Made by a program: the position numbers and the translations under genes
The notes under the pieces: generated by a model
Seen by the model: the letters and a program-made list of their open reading frames with translations, nothing else
Told to the model about the DNA's origin: nothing
Database searches by the model: none
Assembly: GCA_017454945.1 (NCBI GenBank)
Contig: JAFTCA010000041.1
Location: 124,001-188,000 of the forward strand
Source of the DNA: Bacteroidales bacterium
GTDB taxonomy: Bacteria; Bacteroidota; Bacteroidia; Bacteroidales; WCHB1-69
Reading direction: 5' to 3'
DNA length: 64,000 nucleotides
Shown: positions 46,861 through 56,743 of the stretch, in pieces
Numbering within the stretch: position 1 is the first letter of the stretch
Layout: each line of letters opens with the position of its first letter

Positions 46861-48885
46861 TTATAAAAGTTTGTGGCTAATCATTAAATTACCCAGCGCT
46901 TTTTCTATCACAGCATCATCGGCCATGTTGGGCAAGGTAACTTTGAGGTTCGGATTTTCGGCCATGGCGCGTTTGATGGCGAACAGTGCTCCGTCGTTGC
47001 GGGCCCATGCACGGCGGCTGATACCGTTGTTCACGTCCCAATAGAGCATGTTCTTCAACCGGCAGTCGGCCTCAGCGGTGCCGTCGAGCAGCATACCGAA
47101 ACCACCGTTAATCACTTCGCCCCAGCCGACGCCACCACCATTGTGGATGGATACCCAGGTGGCTCCGCGGAACGAGTCGCCGATGACATTCTGGATGGCC
47201 ATGTCGGCGGTGAATGATGAGCCGTCGTAGATGTTTGAGGTCTCACGGTACGGCGAGTCGGTGCCCGACACGTCGTGATGGTCGCGGCCCAGCACTACGG
47301 GTGCGCTCAAACGGCCGTCCTTGATCGCTTTGTTGAAAGCTTCGGCAATCTTGATACGTCCTTCGGCATCAGCATAGAGGATGCGCGCCTGCGAGCCAAC
47401 CACCAGCTTGTTGGCCTTGGCTCCCTTAATCCAGCGGATGTTGTCGTGCATCTGCTGCTGGATTTCTTGCGGAGCGTGGTGGCTGATTTCGGTCAGCACT
47501 TCAATGGCCAGTTGGTCGGTCATCTCCAAGTCTTCAGGCTTGCCCGAGGTGCATACCCATCTGAACGGACCGAAGCCGTAGTCGAAGCACATGGGACCCA
47601 TAATATCTTGTACGTATGAAGGATAGCGGAAGGTGCCATCGGCTTTGAGAATGTCAGCACCGGCACGGCTCGACTCCAACAGGAAGGCGTTGCCATAGTC
47701 GAAGAAGTACATGCCCTTGGCTGTCAGCTTGTTAATGGCAGCCACCTGGCGGCGTAAGCTCTTCTGTACGGCTTCTTTGAACTTATCGGGCTCGTCGGCC
47801 ATCATCACCTTAGCATCTTCGAAGCTGATGCCGACAGGGTAGTAGCCACCAGCCCACGGGTTGTGCAACGAAGTTTGGTCGGAGCCGAGGTCCACCTGAA
47901 TGTTGTGGTCGGCGCAATATTCCCAAAGATCGACAATGTTGCCCTGATAGGCGAACGAGCGACTGATTTTGCGCTGGCGTGCGTCAGCAACCTTCTGCAT
48001 CAACACTTCCAGATTGTCTTCCACCTCGTCAACCCAACCTTGGGTGTAGCGCTTCTGGGTGGCAGCAGGATTGATTTCGGCGGTCACCGAGACCACACCG
48101 GCAATGTTGCCAGCCTTGGGTTGTGCGCCCGACATGCCGCCCAAACCAGCGGTGATGAACAGTTTGCCCTCAGGTGTGCCGCCAATCTTACGGCAGGCAT
48201 TCAGCACGGTAATGGTAGTGCCGTGCACAATGCCTTGAGGTCCGATGTACATGTAAGAACCAGCGGTCATCTGGCCGTACTGGCTGACACCCATAGCGTT
48301 AAATTTTTCCCAATGGTCTGGCTTTGAGTAGTTTGGAATAACCATACCGTTGGTGACCACTACGCGCGGGGCATTCTTGTGCGACGGGAACAGGCCCATC
48401 GGGTGTCCAGAATACATCACCAGCGTTTGCTCGTCGGTCATTTCCGACAAGTATTTCATGGTCAGGCGGTATTGCGCCCAGTTCTGGAAAACGGCGCCGT
48501 TGCCACCGTAGGTGATCAACTCGTGCGGATGCTGTGCCACGGCGGGGTCGAGGTTGTTCTGTATCATCAGCATGATGGCTGCCGCCTGCCGACACTTGGC
48601 CGGATACTCGTCAATGGGACGGGCAAACATCTTATAGTCAGGACGGAAACGGTACATGTATATGCGACCGTAGTCGTGCAACTCCTTGACAAATTCGGGC
48701 GCCAGCACGGGATGCCACTCTTTAGGGAAGTAACGCAATGCATTACGCAGGGCCAATTTCTTCTCTGCAGCCGTCAGAATGTCTTTTCTCTTCGGCGCAT
48801 GGTTAATCGTTGGATCATAAGGTTTAGGCTCGGGTAATTTGCTCGGAATGCCTTCAGCAACTAATTGTTTAAAAGATGATTCCAT
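46861..48885 (-). CDS. hutU: Urocanate hydratase
   Basis: A 674-residue enzyme converting urocanate to imidazolone propionate in histidine degradation, using a tightly bound NAD. The sequence has the family core: TYGGNGAVFQNWAQYRLTM, TAGSYMYIGPQGIVHGTT, GGMSGAQPKAGNIAG, DQTSLHNPWAGGYYP and SIHNGGGVGWGEVINGGFGM. It is longer than the 555-residue E. coli-type enzyme; the extension is of the kind seen in Bacteroidetes. The other hut genes are not adjacent, so it is an isolated copy or the start of a cluster elsewhere. Confidence 0.95.
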   Translation of the reverse strand: MESSFKQLVAEGIPSKLPEPKPYDPTINHAPKRKDILTAAEKKLALRNALRYFPKEWHPVLAPEFVKELHDYGRIYMYRFRPDYKMFARPIDEYPAKCRQAAAIMLMIQNNLDPAVAQHPHELITYGGNGAVFQNWAQYRLTMKYLSEMTDEQTLVMYSGHPMGLFPSHKNAPRVVVTNGMVIPNYSKPDHWEKFNAMGVSQYGQMTAGSYMYIGPQGIVHGTTITVLNACRKIGGTPEGKLFITAGLGGMSGAQPKAGNIAGVVSVTAEINPAATQKRYTQGWVDEVEDNLEVLMQKVADARQRKISRSFAYQGNIVDLWEYCADHNIQVDLGSDQTSLHNPWAGGYYPVGISFEDAKVMMADEPDKFKEAVQKSLRRQVAAINKLTAKGMYFFDYGNAFLLESSRAGADILKADGTFRYPSYVQDIMGPMCFDYGFGPFRWVCTSGKPEDLEMTDQLAIEVLTEISHHAPQEIQQQMHDNIRWIKGAKANKLVVGSQARILYADAEGRIKIAEAFNKAIKDGRLSAPVVLGRDHHDVSGTDSPYRETSNIYDGSSFTADMAIQNVIGDSFRGATWVSIHNGGGVGWGEVINGGFGMLLDGTAEADCRLKNMLYWDVNNGISRRAWARNDGALFAIKRAMAENPNLKVTLPNMADDAVIEKALGNLMISHKLL

Positions 48886-49051
48886 GATTATTTTGATGTT
48901 TTGAGTTATAGTTCTAAAATGGTTAAAAGGTTAAGAAACTAAGAAGTTAAGTATGCTAAAGTCTAATGTCTTTTTGAATTCTGAATTTTGAATTCTGAAT
49001 TTCAGACGCAGCACACCGCGTCTCTACTTTGTTCTTTGTTCTTTAATTTTC
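48886..49051 (-). repeat. Phrase block and palindromic repeat between the lipoprotein gene and hutU
   Basis: On the minus strand it reads AAAGAACAAAGAACAAAG, then a GTAGAGACGC palindrome at 49027-49004 related to 50834-50863, then AGAATTCAAAATTCAGAATTC and ACTTAACTTCTTAGTTTCTT. These are the same phrases as at 37203-37439 and 57686-57870. There is no gene. Confidence 0.55.
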
Positions 49052-50005
49052 CTATTCCCCGTATTCATAATACAGCACGTCTTCAATATTTCCATCTATG
49101 TCTTTTGTGGTGACTTTAACCGGATATTTGTCATTGTCATACTCGTAGGTGCGTGTAATGACATCGGTGTCGTTTTCGCCTTCGGCATACAAGGAGATGG
49201 TGCTCTTGGTGATGTTATTAACATTCATCCAGCCGTGGAACATGGCTAAGATGTCTTCATCCACACTTTCGCCACTGGCCAGCATGCCTCCTGAGAAAGG
49301 ATTGTTGTTGTTGTCGAATTCATAGATGGACACAATTTGGACGGAGTAGATGATGAAACTCAGTGAGAAGTCGGCTTTGGAGATGTTCTTGCCGTTCCAT
49401 TCGTAGTCAATGTGGCCTTTAAGTGAGGCACCTTTGCTGTCGGTTGCATAGTTTTGGGCAAATTGTTGAGCCGATTTGGCGAAGGCAATGTCCATCTGAT
49501 AGGGCAGGAAAGTCTGTAGCATGTCCTTGATGACGGGTGTGTGTTTTTTCTTGAGAAAATCCTCTAACAGATCTGTCGAAACTTCCACATCGGCACCGCT
49601 GATCTGTTTGCCATTGCGAATGTACTCAACGGTGAGCATTTCTGTACCATTCAGACTGAAATGGATTTTTTGAACATTGTTGCCGTCGTATTCCACTTTC
49701 AGTTTACCATCTGTGCCCATGTTCACCTCTATAAGCTGTTTTTTGTTGTAGATATAGGTGTAGGTCGTTGTCTCTTCTTCATCGTGGAAGATGATCTTTG
49801 AAAGCAGGTTGACGTCCCAGACGTAGGTGGCTTTCAGTTCTCTGGTGGCCGCTTTGTAAGAAGGTGTGGGATTGTCGTCCACTTCTTCGTAAACAGCTGC
49901 TATCTTTTTTGCAGGATTATAGACACCCTCTTTTTTACAGGCACTAAATGTAAAAAGAAGGCAGATGATGGCCACGAAAAGGCTGATTTTGTGTAATGTT
50001 TTCAT
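49052..50005 (-). CDS. Lipoprotein of unknown function
   Basis: A 317-residue protein with a lipoprotein signal (MKTLHKISLFVAIICLLFTFSAC), Cys23 being the expected lipid site, followed by KKEG. The mature part is rich in short beta-strand phrases such as TYTYIYNKKQLIEVNMGTDG, VEYDGNNVQKIHFSLNG and YEFDNNNNPFSGG, similar in style to the DUF4595/YD-type lipoproteins of gut Bacteroidales. I do not assign a function. It is a single gene with gaps on both sides filled by repeat phrases. Confidence 0.7.
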   Translation of the reverse strand: MKTLHKISLFVAIICLLFTFSACKKEGVYNPAKKIAAVYEEVDDNPTPSYKAATRELKATYVWDVNLLSKIIFHDEEETTTYTYIYNKKQLIEVNMGTDGKLKVEYDGNNVQKIHFSLNGTEMLTVEYIRNGKQISGADVEVSTDLLEDFLKKKHTPVIKDMLQTFLPYQMDIAFAKSAQQFAQNYATDSKGASLKGHIDYEWNGKNISKADFSLSFIIYSVQIVSIYEFDNNNNPFSGGMLASGESVDEDILAMFHGWMNVNNITKSTISLYAEGENDTDVITRTYEYDNDKYPVKVTTKDIDGNIEDVLYYEYGE

Positions 50006-50440
50006 AATAAATGGAATAAAAAGAATTTATTGGACAATTTGTCAACTGCAAATATAATTATTTTTGTGAAGATATTAAGAGGTGAAATTATGAGAGGGAT
50101 TAAGTTGATAGAAAACAGTGAAGAATTTAAGGAACTGAGTAAGCTGAAGTCTAAAGTCTTTTGAATTTTGCCTTTTTAATTTTGTTTGTTCTTTGTCCTT
50201 TGTTCTCCATTCCGCAAGCGTAGCGCAGCGGAATCGTATTCTCGAATTCTGAATTCTGATCTGTTGCAATGTAACTATTTAATTTGTAATACAATATGTT
50301 TTTGTCTTTTCTTCTTTGAAAATAAAAATCAAAAAAAAAACGACCAGTAGCGTTTGTTATGAAAAAAATTGTATTTTTGCAGTCCCAAAAATTGGGCATT
50401 TTTGTATTGGAAATTAAAAGATTAAACTAAATTAAAAAGT
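50006..50440. other. Divergent gap with phrase block and rpsL promoter, no gene
   Basis: The gap lies between the lipoprotein gene (minus) and rpsL (plus). Around 50130-50265 it carries the phrase series in minus sense (AATTCAGAATTC, GAACAAAGGACAAAGAACAA). An inverted repeat ATTCCGC ... GCGGAAT lies at 50208-50233. The rpsL -7 box is at 50372-50379. Confidence 0.55.
50372..50379 (+). promoter_or_regulatory. -7 box of the rpsL operon
   Basis: TATTTTTG followed by CAG, 62 bases before the rpsL ATG. A TTTG at 50353-50356 stands 15 bases upstream, closer than usual. Confidence 0.45.
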
Positions 50441-50824
50441 ATGCCGACAATACAGCAATTAGTAAGAAAAGGAAGAAAGAAACTGACTTCGCAAAGTAAG
50501 TCAAGAGCATTGGATGCTTGCCCGCAAAGACGCGGTGTTTGTCTGAGAGTTTACACCACAACTCCCAAAAAACCTAACTCAGCTATGCGTAAAGTAGCGA
50601 GAGTTCGTATGACCAACGGAAAAGAAGTTAACGCTTACATCCCCGGTGAAGGCCACAACCTGCAGGAACACTCTATCGTATTGGTTAGAGGCGGTCGTGT
50701 GAAAGACCTTCCTGGTGTAAGATATCACATCGTTCGCGGTGCGTTGGATTCCGCTGGCGTAGAAGGCCGTCTGCAAGGCAGATCGAAATACGGTGCCAAG
50801 CGTCCCAAGAAAAAAGCCCAATAA
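50441..50824 (+). CDS. rpsL: Ribosomal protein S12
   Basis: A 127-residue decoding-centre protein. It contains [49 protein letters not shown] and [37 protein letters not shown]. The lysines in TPKKPNS and the RVKDLPG stretch are the wild-type sites where streptomycin-resistance changes usually occur. It is the first gene of the str-type operon. Confidence 0.98.
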   Translation: MPTIQQLVRKGRKKLTSQSKSRALDACPQRRGVCLRVYTTTPKKPNSAMRKVARVRMTNGKEVNAYIPGEGHNLQEHSIVLVRGGRVKDLPGVRYHIVRGALDSAGVEGRLQGRSKYGAKRPKKKAQ

Positions 50825-50833
50825 TATATTAAT

Positions 50834-50863
50834 GTAGAGACGCAGCGTGCTGCGTCTTCTTAC
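50834..50863. repeat. GTAGAGACGC palindromic repeat between rpsL and rpsG
   Basis: The arms AGACGCAGC and GCTGCGTCT form a palindrome. A copy in the opposite orientation lies at 49004-49027, matching 22 of 24 bases. Its presence inside a ribosomal operon, between two co-transcribed genes, is notable. Confidence 0.6.
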
Positions 50864-50945
50864 ATCAAAATCAGCAAACAGTAAATGGAACGTCAAAATG
50901 GACGATTTCCAGAGTAAATAAACCAATTATTGAAGTTACAGAGTT

Positions 50946-51413
50946 ATGAGAAAATCAAAACCAAAAAAAAGGATTATCCTTCCTGATCCTAAATTCAATG
51001 ACGTGATGGTGACTAAGTTTGTCAACAACATCATGCTCAAAGGTAAAAAATCCATTGCTTTCGAAATCTTCTACGACGCTATTGACATCGTAGCAGAAAA
51101 GACCAGCGAAGACGGTATCGAAGTATGGAAACAGGCTTTGGCCAATGTTACTCCTTCTTTGGAAGTTAAGAGTAGAAGAATTGGTGGTGCCACCTTCCAA
51201 ATCCCTACCGAACTCCGTCCCGAAAGAAAGCAATCTGTCGGTATGAAAAACTTAATCAACTTTGCACGCAAACGTCACGAGAAGACGATGGCTGCCAAGT
51301 TGGCTGCAGAAATTATGGCTGCATACAAAGAAGAGGGTGCCGCCTTCAAGCGTAAAGAAGATACGCACAGAATGGCAGAGGCTAACAAGGCATTCTCTCA
51401 CTTCAGATTCTAA
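50946..51413 (+). CDS. rpsG: Ribosomal protein S7
   Basis: A 155-residue small-subunit head protein that organises the 3' domain of 16S rRNA. The opening [36 protein letters not shown] and the [31 protein letters not shown] region are typical. The 121-base gap after rpsL is longer than usual because of the inserted palindromic repeat. Confidence 0.97.
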   Translation: MRKSKPKKRIILPDPKFNDVMVTKFVNNIMLKGKKSIAFEIFYDAIDIVAEKTSEDGIEVWKQALANVTPSLEVKSRRIGGATFQIPTELRPERKQSVGMKNLINFARKRHEKTMAAKLAAEIMAAYKEEGAAFKRKEDTHRMAEANKAFSHFRF

Positions 51414-51448
51414 AATCGCATAATTTCCATTCGGTAAGAGGACTGGCT

Positions 51449-53545
51449 ATGTCAGAGGAGTTGACCAAGGTTAGGAATATTGGTATCATGGCACATATTG
51501 ATGCCGGAAAGACCACCACGACCGAAAGAATCCTCTACTATACCGGAAAAAATTATAAGATCGGCGAAGTTGACGAAGGAACTGCCACCATGGACTGGAT
51601 GGTCCAGGAGCAGGAGAGGGGCATCACCATTACGAGTGCGGCCACTACAGTGATGTGGAAATACCGGTCGGATGACTATAAAATCAACATTATCGACACT
51701 CCCGGTCATGTCGATTTTACAGTCGAAGTTGAACGTTCTTTGAGAATTTTGGATGGAGCTGTGGCATTGTTTTGCGCCGTGGGTGGCGTGGAGCCTCAGT
51801 CTGAAACCGTATGGCGCCAGGCTGACAAGTACCATGTGGCCCGTATAGCCTACATCAATAAGATGGACAGGTCGGGCGCAGATTTCTACGGTGCCGTTCG
51901 ACAAATTAAGGAGAAGCTGGGTGCCAACCCCGTGGCACTGCAACTGCCTATCGGAGCCGAGGACCAATTCAAAGGGGTCATCGACTTGATCGAGATGAAG
52001 GCATACGAGTGGAACGAGGAAGACCAGGGACTTACCTACTACGCAGTGGATATCCCCGCCGACATGGCCGAGGAAGCCGCTGAGTATCGTGAGAAACTGA
52101 TAGAAGCACTGGCCGACTTTGACGAGGAGCTGATGGCAAAGTATTTCGACGCCCCGGATGAGATTACCGAGGATGAACTGATTGCCACCATTCGCCGCTC
52201 AACCATTGAACGCCATATCTGCCCTGTGCTCTGCGGTTCTTCATTCAAGAACAAAGGGGTGCAGCGACTGATTGACGCGATTGTGCGCTACCTTCCTTCA
52301 CCGCTGGATATGCCTCCAATTAAAGGTATCAATCCAAAAACGGAGAAAGAGGAAGAACGCAAGATGGACGAGCACGAACATTTCTCCGCCCTGGCTTTCA
52401 AAATCGCCACCGACCCCTATGTGGGCAAACTGACTTTCATCAAGGTCTATTCGGGTGTGCTGAAAGCAGGAGAGGTGATTTACAATGTGTCAACAGGTCA
52501 GCGTGAACGCGTGTCGAAAATCCTGCAGATGCACTCCAATAAGCAGACGCAATTGGATGAGATATCAGCAGGAAACATCGTGGCGCTGGTGGGTATGAAG
52601 AATATCCATACGGGTGATACACTGGCAGAAGAGAAATTCCCTATCTCGCTTGAGAATATCGAATTCCCTGAGCCTGTAATCCACATCGCCGTAGAACCCA
52701 AAACCAAGGACGATGATGACAAGCTGATGTCGGCACTGAACAAACTGGCGGAAGAGGATCCTACTTTCGTGGTTTCAGTGAATGAAGAATCCGGCCAAAC
52801 CCTGATTAGCGGTATGGGCGAACTTCACCTCGACATCCTGCTTGATCGTCTGAAAAGGGAGTTCAATGTGGCTTGCAACCACGGCAAACCGCGTGTAGCC
52901 TACAAGGAAGCCCTCATTGCTCCAGTTCGCCATAAGGAGACTTACAAACGCCAAACTGGCGGCAAAGGCTCGTTTGCAGAATTGGACTTCGAGATGGCCC
53001 CCATGCCGCTTGACCAGCGAGGACTGGTGCTGGAGAATAAAATTCCTGGCGGTGTTATTCCGAAGGAATATATCCAAGGCGTGGAAAAAGGCTTCAAAAT
53101 TGCGATGCAGAACGGCAAGTATGGCTTCCCCGTCGAGAACCTTCACGTCACACTGCTTGATGGCAGTGCGCACAGTGTCGATTCCGACAGCCTCTCGTTC
53201 GAGGTGTGCGCCAAAATCGCTTTCCGCGAGGCCTGCCACGAAATCGAGACCGCCATCCTGGAGCCGATCATGAAAGTCGAAATCACTACCCCCGATGAGT
53301 ACATCGGCAATGTGACCGCCGACTTGAACCGCAAGCGCGCCGTGCTCGAAGGCATTGATGCCAAGGTGGGTTTTCAAATCGTGAAAGCTCATGTGCCACT
53401 CGCCGAGATGTTCGGCTATGTGACCAACTTGCGCTCAATAACTTCAGGACGAGCCACCTACAGTATGGAATTCCTTAAATATGCCGAAGTTCCACCCGAA
53501 ATCAAAGAATATATTTTGAATGTTGGAAGATACGCACTCCTCTAA
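51449..53545 (+). CDS. fusA: Elongation factor G
   Basis: A 698-residue GTPase driving ribosomal translocation. The G1 motif is AHIDAGKT (residues 15-22), G3 is DTPGH (83-87) and G4 is NKMD (137-140); domains II to V follow, ending in the conserved [18 protein letters not shown] region. It lies 35 bases after rpsG. Its place in the str operon supports the main EF-G, although a second EF-G may exist elsewhere. Confidence 0.97.
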   Translation: MSEELTKVRNIGIMAHIDAGKTTTTERILYYTGKNYKIGEVDEGTATMDWMVQEQERGITITSAATTVMWKYRSDDYKINIIDTPGHVDFTVEVERSLRILDGAVALFCAVGGVEPQSETVWRQADKYHVARIAYINKMDRSGADFYGAVRQIKEKLGANPVALQLPIGAEDQFKGVIDLIEMKAYEWNEEDQGLTYYAVDIPADMAEEAAEYREKLIEALADFDEELMAKYFDAPDEITEDELIATIRRSTIERHICPVLCGSSFKNKGVQRLIDAIVRYLPSPLDMPPIKGINPKTEKEEERKMDEHEHFSALAFKIATDPYVGKLTFIKVYSGVLKAGEVIYNVSTGQRERVSKILQMHSNKQTQLDEISAGNIVALVGMKNIHTGDTLAEEKFPISLENIEFPEPVIHIAVEPKTKDDDDKLMSALNKLAEEDPTFVVSVNEESGQTLISGMGELHLDILLDRLKREFNVACNHGKPRVAYKEALIAPVRHKETYKRQTGGKGSFAELDFEMAPMPLDQRGLVLENKIPGGVIPKEYIQGVEKGFKIAMQNGKYGFPVENLHVTLLDGSAHSVDSDSLSFEVCAKIAFREACHEIETAILEPIMKVEITTPDEYIGNVTADLNRKRAVLEGIDAKVGFQIVKAHVPLAEMFGYVTNLRSITSGRATYSMEFLKYAEVPPEIKEYILNVGRYALL

Positions 53546-53614
53546 CATTCTTTTAACCAAAGAAATAAAGATAAAGACAAAATAATTTAATCACCAATTA
53601 AATAATAAGTTAAA

Positions 53615-53929
53615 GTGAGTCAAAGAATTAGAATTAAATTAAAGTCGTTCGACCACACCTTGGTTGACAAATCGGCAGAGAAGATCGTGAAAACGGTCAA
53701 CGCCGTGAAAGATGACAAAGTTGTTCTGGTAGGACCCATTCCACTTCCCACCCACAAGAAAATCTTTACGGTAAACCGTTCCACCTTCGTAAACAAGAAG
53801 TCAAGAGAACAATTTGAATTCTCTACTTACAAAAGATTGTTGGATATCTATGGTACTACTTCAAAAACCATTGACGCATTGATGAAACTCGAATTGCCCA
53901 GTGGTGTTGACGTAGAAATCAAAGTGTGA
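53615..53929 (+). CDS. rpsJ: Ribosomal protein S10
   Basis: A 104-residue small-subunit protein that also binds NusG. The sequence [55 protein letters not shown] and the C-terminal GVDVEIKV are diagnostic. The start is GTG at 53615, preceded by an A-rich stretch; no in-frame ATG exists nearby. Usually rplC and the rest of the S10 operon follow; here a terminator does. Confidence 0.97.
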   Translation: MSQRIRIKLKSFDHTLVDKSAEKIVKTVNAVKDDKVVLVGPIPLPTHKKIFTVNRSTFVNKKSREQFEFSTYKRLLDIYGTTSKTIDALMKLELPSGVDVEIKV

Positions 53930-53986
53930 TAAATCGTCTTGTCTAACAGCGATTTATAACCCATACGGAATTGATTTCCGAACCAT

Positions 53987-54032
53987 AAGGAATGGTGAAT
54001 TTTGTGTTCGCCATTCCTTGTTTTTGTTTTTT
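53987..54032 (+). terminator. Rho-independent terminator directly after rpsJ
   Basis: AAGGAATGG at 53987-53995 pairs with CCATTCCTT at 54011-54019, followed by GTTTTTGTTTT. A smaller inverted repeat, TAAATCG ... CGATTTA, sits just before it at 53930-53956. Confidence 0.8.
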
Positions 54033-54049
54033 AAAAAATAGTATCTTTG
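54018..54049 (+). promoter_or_regulatory. Promoter of the first TonB receptor
   Basis: TTG at 54018-54020, a 21-base spacer and TATCTTTG at 54042-54049. The -33 box overlaps the rpsJ terminator arm; transcription would start about 14 bases before the ATG at 54070. Confidence 0.5.
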
Positions 54050-54069
54050 CACCTTTCAAAAGAAAACCA

Positions 54070-56373
54070 ATGAGATATTTGCGATTATTTTTTGTGATGC
54101 TACTTCTTTGGGCAGTGTGTGAGGCGCAAGGACAGAATAACATCATCAAAGGCTTTATATATAATGCGGAAGATGGCGCTCCGATTGCCCATTGCCCCGT
54201 ACATTTGTTGGGTACATCCTTCGGCTCGGTAACCGAACACAACGGCTCGTTTGTCATTGGCAAGATTCCTGACGGCGAATACACTCTGGCTGTCTCTTTC
54301 TTCGGTTTCGATTCTATCCGCGAAAATGTCACCCTGCAAAAAAATCAAGTAATTACCAAGAAATATTTCCTTGCTCCTTCAAAAATCTCCTTGGATGCTG
54401 TCAATGTGAGTGCTGAACAGCAGCGTGTTATCACAACTACCAACACCTCAGTTGTTTCTGTGACGCCCAAGGAAATCAAGAAGATGCCTTCCATTGGTGG
54501 TATGCCCGACTTTGCACAGTATCTGCAGGTGCTGCCTGGCGTAGTTTCCACTGGTGACCAGGGCGGTCAGCTCTACATTCGTGGTGGTACACCCATCCAG
54601 AATATGGTGCTGCTCGATGGTATGCTGGTCTATAATCCCTTCCATTCCATCGGCCTCTTCTCGGTGTTTGACACCGACATTATGAGCAGTGCAGATGTCT
54701 ATACTGGCGGCTTCGGTGCTGAATTTGGCGGCCGTATTTCGTCTATTATGGACATTAAGACGCGCGATGGCAATCGTAAGCGTTTCTCCGGCAAGGTGGA
54801 TGTGAATACCTTCGGAGCCAAAGTGTTGCTCGAAGGCCCCATTGTCAAGCTGAAAGATGATCGTAAGGTTTCGTTGAGTTATGTCATTTCGGCCAAGGGC
54901 TCTTATTTGGAGCAGACCTCTAAAGCCCTCTATCCCTATGCTGACAAGAACGGACTTCCTTACAACTATCTCGATTTTTACGCCAAATTGTCGTTGGCAA
55001 CCAACAATGGCACTAAGCTCAATGTTTTTGGCTTCGACTTTAACGATGCCGTTCATTACAAGGATATTGCCACCTATAAGTGGAACAGTTGGGGCGCCGG
55101 TACCAACTTCCTGATTGTGCCCGGCAATGTGCCGACCACCATCGAAGGTACCATCGCCTATTCGAAGTATAAAACCATCCTCGACGACTATGCTTTCACT
55201 CCGCGCGAAAGCTCAATTAACGGTTTTACCGCCAACTTGAACTTCAACTATTATCTTGGTAAGAGCCTGTTTACAATCGGTGCCGAGCTGTTAGGTTATA
55301 CCACGAACTATTCGTTGTACAATTCCGCTGGTTTTAAGAATGTTTTTGTGGACAACACCACCGATATCGGTATCTTCTTCAAGTATAAATACAACTATCG
55401 TGACAAGTTGCTTTTGGAACCCAGTTTCCGCTTGCAATATTATGCTTCGATGAACGCCGCTTCACCAGAGCCTCGTTTGGCCATCAAATACAACATTACC
55501 AAGAAGATACGTTTGAAATTGGCAGGTGGTCTTTACTCGCAGAACTTTGTAGCCGCCACTTCCGACCGCGATGTGGTGAACCTTTTCTATGGCTTCCTCT
55601 CCAGTCCTGATGACATGTCGCCAGAGTTTGATGGAAAAGAGATGCGCAACAATCTGCAGAAGGCACAACACGTGGTGCTGGGCTTGGAGTTGGATGTCAT
55701 CAAACACACTTCTATCAACATTGAAGGTTATTTCAAGAATTTCTCGCAGCTGACCACGCTCAACCGTTACAAGGTGTATGAAGATGTGGTGGCCTATTCG
55801 CATATTCCCGATATCCAGAAAAAAGACTATATTTTCGAAAAAGGTTTTGCCTACGGCGCCGATCTCACTGCCAAGTTTGAGTATAAAGGCTTCTATGCTT
55901 GGTTCGTCTATTCGTTGGCTTGGGTAAAACGTTACGATGGGGTAGTGCATTACTCACCGCATTTCGATCGCCGTCACAATGTGAACCTGATGCTCTCGTA
56001 CGCCTTTGGCAAGAACCGTACGTGGCAGATCGACGTGCGCTGGAATTATGGTTCGGGCTTCCCGTTTACGCAGACACAAGGCTACTATGGCCATTATAAT
56101 CCTTCCTATATCGGCGATGACTACATCCATGCCAATGAGGATATGGGTTTCTTCCTGGCAGACCTGAATGCGGCCCGTTTGCCCGATTATCACCGTCTGG
56201 ATATCAACTTCAAAAAGAAGTTCCATATCGGCGAGCGTCATGTGATTGAATTGAATGTCGGAGCCACCAACTTATACAATTATCACAACATTTTCTACGT
56301 GAATCGTGTGACAAACGGCGTCATTTACCAGTTGCCCATCCTCTATAGTTTCGGTTTGAACTGGAGTTTCTAA
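54070..56373 (+). CDS. TonB-dependent outer-membrane receptor with carboxypeptidase-like N-domain
   Basis: A 767-residue protein: signal peptide (MRYLRLFFVMLLLWAVCEAQGQ), a CarboxypepD_reg-like domain (IIKGFIYNAEDGAPIAHCPVHLLGT, IPDGEYTLAVSFFGFDS), a plug domain (IKKMPSIGGMPDFAQYLQVLPGV, GGQLYIRGGTPIQNMVLLDG) and a 22-strand-type barrel ending in the aromatic-terminal YSFGLNWSF. No SusD-like partner gene is near, so this is not a classical glycan-uptake pair; the substrate is unknown. I chose ATG 54070, just downstream of the promoter; a longer frame runs into the terminator. Confidence 0.9.
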   Translation: MRYLRLFFVMLLLWAVCEAQGQNNIIKGFIYNAEDGAPIAHCPVHLLGTSFGSVTEHNGSFVIGKIPDGEYTLAVSFFGFDSIRENVTLQKNQVITKKYFLAPSKISLDAVNVSAEQQRVITTTNTSVVSVTPKEIKKMPSIGGMPDFAQYLQVLPGVVSTGDQGGQLYIRGGTPIQNMVLLDGMLVYNPFHSIGLFSVFDTDIMSSADVYTGGFGAEFGGRISSIMDIKTRDGNRKRFSGKVDVNTFGAKVLLEGPIVKLKDDRKVSLSYVISAKGSYLEQTSKALYPYADKNGLPYNYLDFYAKLSLATNNGTKLNVFGFDFNDAVHYKDIATYKWNSWGAGTNFLIVPGNVPTTIEGTIAYSKYKTILDDYAFTPRESSINGFTANLNFNYYLGKSLFTIGAELLGYTTNYSLYNSAGFKNVFVDNTTDIGIFFKYKYNYRDKLLLEPSFRLQYYASMNAASPEPRLAIKYNITKKIRLKLAGGLYSQNFVAATSDRDVVNLFYGFLSSPDDMSPEFDGKEMRNNLQKAQHVVLGLELDVIKHTSINIEGYFKNFSQLTTLNRYKVYEDVVAYSHIPDIQKKDYIFEKGFAYGADLTAKFEYKGFYAWFVYSLAWVKRYDGVVHYSPHFDRRHNVNLMLSYAFGKNRTWQIDVRWNYGSGFPFTQTQGYYGHYNPSYIGDDYIHANEDMGFFLADLNAARLPDYHRLDINFKKKFHIGERHVIELNVGATNLYNYHNIFYVNRVTNGVIYQLPILYSFGLNWSF

Positions 56374-56445
56374 AGAAAAATGAAAATTTATTCGGTTGTA
56401 AATTAACTTGTTGAAGAAAAAAAACAAAAAAATGCAAAAAGATGG

Positions 56446-56475
56446 TTGCAGGGATTGAAAAAATGCCTATCTTTG
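56446..56475 (+). promoter_or_regulatory. Promoter of tRNA-Asp
   Basis: TTG at 56446-56448, a 19-base spacer and TATCTTTG at 56468-56475 match the consensus exactly. Transcription would begin near 56482, about 13 bases before the tRNA. Confidence 0.65.
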
Positions 56476-56494
56476 CAGCCTCAAAATAAGGATA

Positions 56495-56572
56495 GGTCCG
56501 GTAGTTCAGTTTGGTTAGAATACATGCCTGTCACGCATGGGGTCGCGAGTTCGAGCCTCGTCCGGACCGCCA
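56495..56572 (+). tRNA. tRNA-Asp (GTC)
   Basis: A complete cloverleaf. The acceptor stem is GGTCCGG/CCGGACC with discriminator G and an encoded CCA (56570-56572). The anticodon stem CATGC/GCATG encloses the loop CTGTCAC with anticodon GTC, and the T arm contains GTTCGAGC. It stands alone with its own promoter and terminator. Confidence 0.97.
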
Positions 56573-56581
56573 AACGAAAAG

Positions 56582-56612
56582 CAGCTAACACTTGTTGGCT
56601 GTTTTTTTTTTG
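56582..56612 (+). terminator. Terminator after tRNA-Asp
   Basis: CAGCTAACA pairs with TGTTGGCTG (one wobble) around CT, followed by nine T residues. Confidence 0.8.
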
Positions 56613-56687
56613 TTTTTTCGTTCGCGAGAAGATTATTTCGGCCTCTTTTAAAATCGTTGAAAACGCCTATTATATGAATAAATTTAT

Positions 56688-56695
56688 TATCTTTG
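56688..56695 (+). promoter_or_regulatory. -7 box upstream of arcC
   Basis: TATCTTTG followed by CACTC, 49 bases before the arcC ATG. Confidence 0.4.
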
Positions 56696-56743
56696 CACTC
56701 TTTTTCAAGAATGAAGGATAAACTATAAAAACTAACTATAGAA

